From JAVBUZ01 sp031554725 (GTDB lineage Bacteria > Bacillota > Clostridia > Lachnospirales > Lachnospiraceae), in the NCBI GenBank assembly GCA_031554725.1, contig JAVBUZ010000091.1:1-8015 (forward strand): a DNA stretch of 8,015 bases, given 5' to 3'. The notes beneath the pieces are model-generated. The model worked only from the letters and a program-made list of their open reading frames with translations. It did not search any database and was not told where the DNA came from. Each line of letters begins with the position of its first letter. Positions within the stretch are counted from its first letter, which is position 1. Positions 5,768 through 8,015 of the stretch are shown in pieces. The position numbers and the translations under genes were made by a program.

Positions 5768-6477
5768 GAGCAATCCGACTTAGTTTTTTGCAAATGTTAA
5801 AATTTATCCGTCATGACATGATGCTGTTTGCAGCTTGTCTTGCCCCCATTCTTGCAGGGTTAGCAATCAAATGGGGGATTCCACTTATTGAAAAAATGTT
5901 AGTTAGGTGGGCAGGAAAATGCGAAATTATATTTCCCTATTACGCATTGTTTGATATATTCTTCTCTATGCTTGCCCCTATCATGTTTTGCTTCACAGCC
6001 GCAATGGTTGTATTAGAAGAACATGATGAGCATATTGAAAACTATTTGTTTGTTACAAGGTTAGGACGAATGGGATACATCGTTTCACGAATTTATGTGC
6101 CAGCTTTCATTGCCTTTCTTGTTACATTTGTGTTGCTTCCCTTTTTTAGTCTTACCTCTCTATCTTTTCCTATGATAGCCTTTCTTTCCTTAACAGGAGC
6201 ACTACAAGGTATCATAATTGCATTGCTTGTCGTAACACTATCAGCAAACAAATTAGAGGGCATGGCGGTAACAAAAATATCTACACTTACTGTTTTCGGA
6301 GTTTTTGCACCATATTTTATTCCGATTCCACTGCAATACATCTTAGCTTTTCTACCATCCTTTTGGACAGGAAAAGCGATTTGTGAGCAGAGTTTCATTT
6401 ATATGTTTCCATCTATACTTTTAGCATGTGTATGGATTTTTCTTTTAAACATAAAATTCAAGAGAAAGATGACATAA
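5764..6477 (+). CDS. ABC-2 exporter permease, second of a pair
   Basis: This 237-residue membrane protein has about six hydrophobic segments (roughly 20-36, 59-84, 110-130, 134-158, 173-190 and 211-230). The loop after segment 2 reads LEEHDEHIENYLFVTRLGRM (84-103) and then GYIVSR, the same coupling-helix arrangement as in the first permease, so the two are distant paralogues. The start at 5764 is chosen because AGGAGG (5749-5754) lies nine bases upstream and the ATG overlaps the previous stop by four bases. A longer reading frame reaching back to 5629 would duplicate the end of the first permease gene and has no ribosome binding site. It is the last gene of the operon. No standard terminator follows; only the inverted repeat at 6529-6558 lies between it and the convergent gene. 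Confidence 0.82.
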   Translation: MRAIRLSFLQMLKFIRHDMMLFAACLAPILAGLAIKWGIPLIEKMLVRWAGKCEIIFPYYALFDIFFSMLAPIMFCFTAAMVVLEEHDEHIENYLFVTRLGRMGYIVSRIYVPAFIAFLVTFVLLPFFSLTSLSFPMIAFLSLTGALQGIIIALLVVTLSANKLEGMAVTKISTLTVFGVFAPYFIPIPLQYILAFLPSFWTGKAICEQSFIYMFPSILLACVWIFLLNIKFKRKMT

Positions 6478-6528
6478 GATTTTCTCCAATAAACTTCCAA
6501 ATGATTTGGCAACCTACTTCTATACTCA

Positions 6529-6558
6529 GATATGCTGTCGCAGTAGCCACAGCATATC
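6529..6558. repeat. 10-bp perfect inverted repeat between convergent exporter operons
   Basis: GATATGCTGT (6529-6538) pairs perfectly with ACAGCATATC (6549-6558) around a ten-base loop. It occupies the gap between the two convergent operons and overlaps the stop codon of the minus-strand permease (6557-6559). No T-tract follows on either strand. It may act as a bidirectional transcript-end structure, perhaps with factor-dependent termination. Confidence 0.55.
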
Positions 6559-7300
6559 ATTCCCATCTAAAAAACTTTAATGAGATTCCAATGCACACAA
6601 ATGCGACTACTATCATAACAATAGCAGGGACTAACACACTTTCCATTGATTGACCCAAAGAGGCTGCCTTCAAAAGCTTTATTCCTTGTGTCAACGGCAA
6701 TATATCAGATATTTTTTGCAAAGTAGTTGGCATAACCTCATATGGTAATGTTGCTCCTGAAAAAACAAGCATAGGAAAATATAGTAAACTTGCTATAACG
6801 CTTGCAATCTTAGAATTAGGAGAAATACCACCAACCATCATACCAATACTAAACATCGAAAGCATTACCAAGAGATATCCTCCCAAGAAGGTTAACCAAG
6901 AGCCAGCTAATTGAAATTCAAAGAAGATTGCTGCAACCATGTAGATTAGCACCAATGAAACAACAGAATAAATAGTAAATATAGCTACTTGCACCACCAA
7001 AATCACCATAGGACTTATCGGCGTAACTTTAAATCGCTTCAATATCTTTCTACTTCTGTATTCGGATACTACTAAAGGAAGTCCCATAACACCACCCGCA
7101 CATATCGCAATCGTTGCCAAAGACCCAAAAGACTGCTCTAAAAAGCTGTATTCTGCACCATCAAATGCAGGCTTATTCCCATAAATCATTCCTAGAACGA
7201 TTAAAACAACAAGTGGCATACAGATAGCAAAGATAAACATATCCATACCTCGTAGCGATAGTTTTAACTCATTTTTAAGCATTGTACTAAATGTTTTCAT
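6557..7300 (-). CDS. ABC-2 type transporter permease (DrrB-like)
   Basis: This 247-residue membrane subunit has about six hydrophobic segments (roughly 21-40, 60-78, 100-125, 138-158, 165-183 and 221-242). Typical ABC-2 landmarks are VSEYRSRKILKRFKVTPISP (78-97) after segment 2 and FSGATLPYEVMP (180-191) followed by LPLTQGI (201-207). The start at 7300 (MKTFSTML) is chosen because AGGAGG (7315-7310) lies nine bases upstream. An in-frame upstream ATG at 7369 would overlap the ATPase gene by more than 80 bases and lacks such a site. The gene overlaps the 3' end of the ATPase gene by 14 bases, so the two are coupled and form a two-gene exporter. Substrates of this class include antibiotics and lipids; none can be assigned here. 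Confidence 0.88.
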   Translation of the reverse strand: MKTFSTMLKNELKLSLRGMDMFIFAICMPLVVLIVLGMIYGNKPAFDGAEYSFLEQSFGSLATIAICAGGVMGLPLVVSEYRSRKILKRFKVTPISPMVILVVQVAIFTIYSVVSLVLIYMVAAIFFEFQLAGSWLTFLGGYLLVMLSMFSIGMMVGGISPNSKIASVIASLLYFPMLVFSGATLPYEVMPTTLQKISDILPLTQGIKLLKAASLGQSMESVLVPAIVMIVVAFVCIGISLKFFRWE

Positions 7301-8015
7301 CTTCGAATACCTCCTCGTCTGAATACCATAAATATGCATCTTCAAATTTTTCAAAAGGGCTACCAGCAATTGCTTCTTGGACCGTTCCGTAAAAGACCAT
7401 TTTCCCTTTATTCAGTATGCAAATAGAATCGCACAACGCTTCTACCTCATCCATAAAATGCGAAGTTAAAAATATCGTCAATCCCTTTCTCTTTAAGTCA
7501 GATAATATCTTCCACACTTCTCGTCTAGCCTTCGTATCTAGTCCTGTTGTTAACTCATCCAAAAAAACAATTTTAGGATTTGGTATTAGAGCCAGAACAA
7601 TAAACAATTTCTGTCGCTGTCCACCAGACAGTTCCTTGACCAAACTTTTCGACTTGTCTGAAAGCCCGAATTGCCTTAATAATTCCAAGTAGTTTGTTGT
7701 ATTCTTATAAACCGACTCTGTCACCTCACACAATTCAGATACAGTAATCTTATCTTGGTAATTTGCTTCTTGAAACTGCACTCCGACATTTTCAAAAATC
7801 TGTTTTCTCTGTCGAAATGGATTCAAACCCAAAATTGATATTTCTCCTTCATCTGGTTTTCTTGTACCTAACATGCATTCAATTGTCGTGCTCTTTCCTG
7901 CACCATTCGCACCAAGCAATCCAAAAACTGTCCCTTGCTTTACTGATAAATCTAGTTCTTGGACTACCTTTGTACTGTTATAAGATTTGGAAATTTGTTT
8001 TACTATAATGATTTC
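7287..8015 (-). CDS. ABC-2 type transporter ATP-binding subunit (DrrA-like), 5' end beyond the window
   Basis: The frame is open from the right edge to TAG at 7289-7287, giving 242 visible residues. The first visible residues EIIIVKQISKSYNS look like the normal first beta-strand, so only one or a few residues are missing. In visible numbering, Walker A is GANGAGKST (35-43), the Q-loop is VGVQFQEAN (Q82), the signature is LSGGQ (129-133), Walker B is IVFLDE (149-154) and the switch histidine is H186 (LTSHFMDE). All catalytic motifs are intact. Walker B is followed by LTTGLD in place of the more common PTSGLD, a variant frequent in DrrA-like ATPases. It differs clearly from the ATPase at 4245-5090 in signature and Q-loop, so the two exporters are not recent duplicates. 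Any promoter or regulator lies outside the window. Confidence 0.92.
   Translation of the reverse strand, partial: EIIIVKQISKSYNSTKVVQELDLSVKQGTVFGLLGANGAGKSTTIECMLGTRKPDEGEISILGLNPFRQRKQIFENVGVQFQEANYQDKITVSELCEVTESVYKNTTNYLELLRQFGLSDKSKSLVKELSGGQRQKLFIVLALIPNPKIVFLDELTTGLDTKARREVWKILSDLKRKGLTIFLTSHFMDEVEALCDSICILNKGKMVFYGTVQEAIAGSPFEKFEDAYLWYSDEEVFEDENI

Noticed and set aside
7301..7369. Upstream ATG at 7369 for the minus-strand permease
   Set aside because: It lies well inside the ATPase coding sequence and lacks a ribosome binding site; 7300 has a strong one at normal spacing.
7545..7580. LDEL after Walker B in the second ATPase as an inactivating change
   Set aside because: LTTGLD after the Walker B aspartate-glutamate is common in DrrA-like ATPases, and all catalytic residues are present.
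1..8015. CRISPR array, insertion sequence, tRNA or phage attachment site
   Set aside because: No spaced direct repeats, transposase motifs, terminal inverted repeats with duplications or cloverleaf sequences were seen.

Overview
The window is AT-rich, with clostridial-type AGGAGG ribosome binding sites, sigma-A-like promoters and short intergenic gaps. This points to a low-GC Firmicute. The combination of a secreted GH81 glucanase carrying F5/8C modules with several ABC-2 exporters suits a Lachnospiraceae-like or other polysaccharide-degrading clostridium. That placement is inference; the sequence contains no rRNA or other taxonomic marker.

Layout from left to right. (1) Bases 1-1919, minus strand: the N-terminal 639 residues of a secreted modular enzyme with a signal peptide, two discoidin/F5-8C modules and the N-terminal part of a GH81 endo-1,3-beta-glucanase domain. 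It runs off the left edge. (2) Bases 1920-2200: its upstream region, with inverted repeats, and a strong 19-bp terminator hairpin that belongs to the next gene. (3) Bases 2201-2851, minus: a rhomboid-family membrane protein in which both catalytic positions are asparagine, so it is a predicted pseudoprotease. A 13-bp hairpin lies upstream. (4) Bases 3206-3313, minus: a 35-residue single-pass membrane protein with its own promoter, ribosome binding site and probable terminator. (5) Bases 3438-6477, plus: a TetR-family regulator with a consensus promoter and a TTG start, followed by a three-gene exporter operon (ATPase, permease, permease) whose genes overlap by ATGA. (6) Bases 6557-8015, minus: a second, convergent ABC-2 exporter (permease plus ATPase), with the ATPase running off the right edge by probably only a few residues.

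The clearest functional unit is the TetR/exporter module. The same 22-bp operator-like inverted repeat (GACTATTAA-N8-TAGTC, both followed by AAATA) sits just downstream of the tetR -10 box and over the presumed promoter of the exporter operon. This predicts a repressor that controls both itself and a two-permease drug or toxic-compound exporter and is relieved by a ligand that the pump probably removes. The second exporter is a separate DrrAB-like pair, transcribed toward the first. The observations most worth following up are the catalytically dead rhomboid, the orphan 35-residue membrane peptide and the paired operators.
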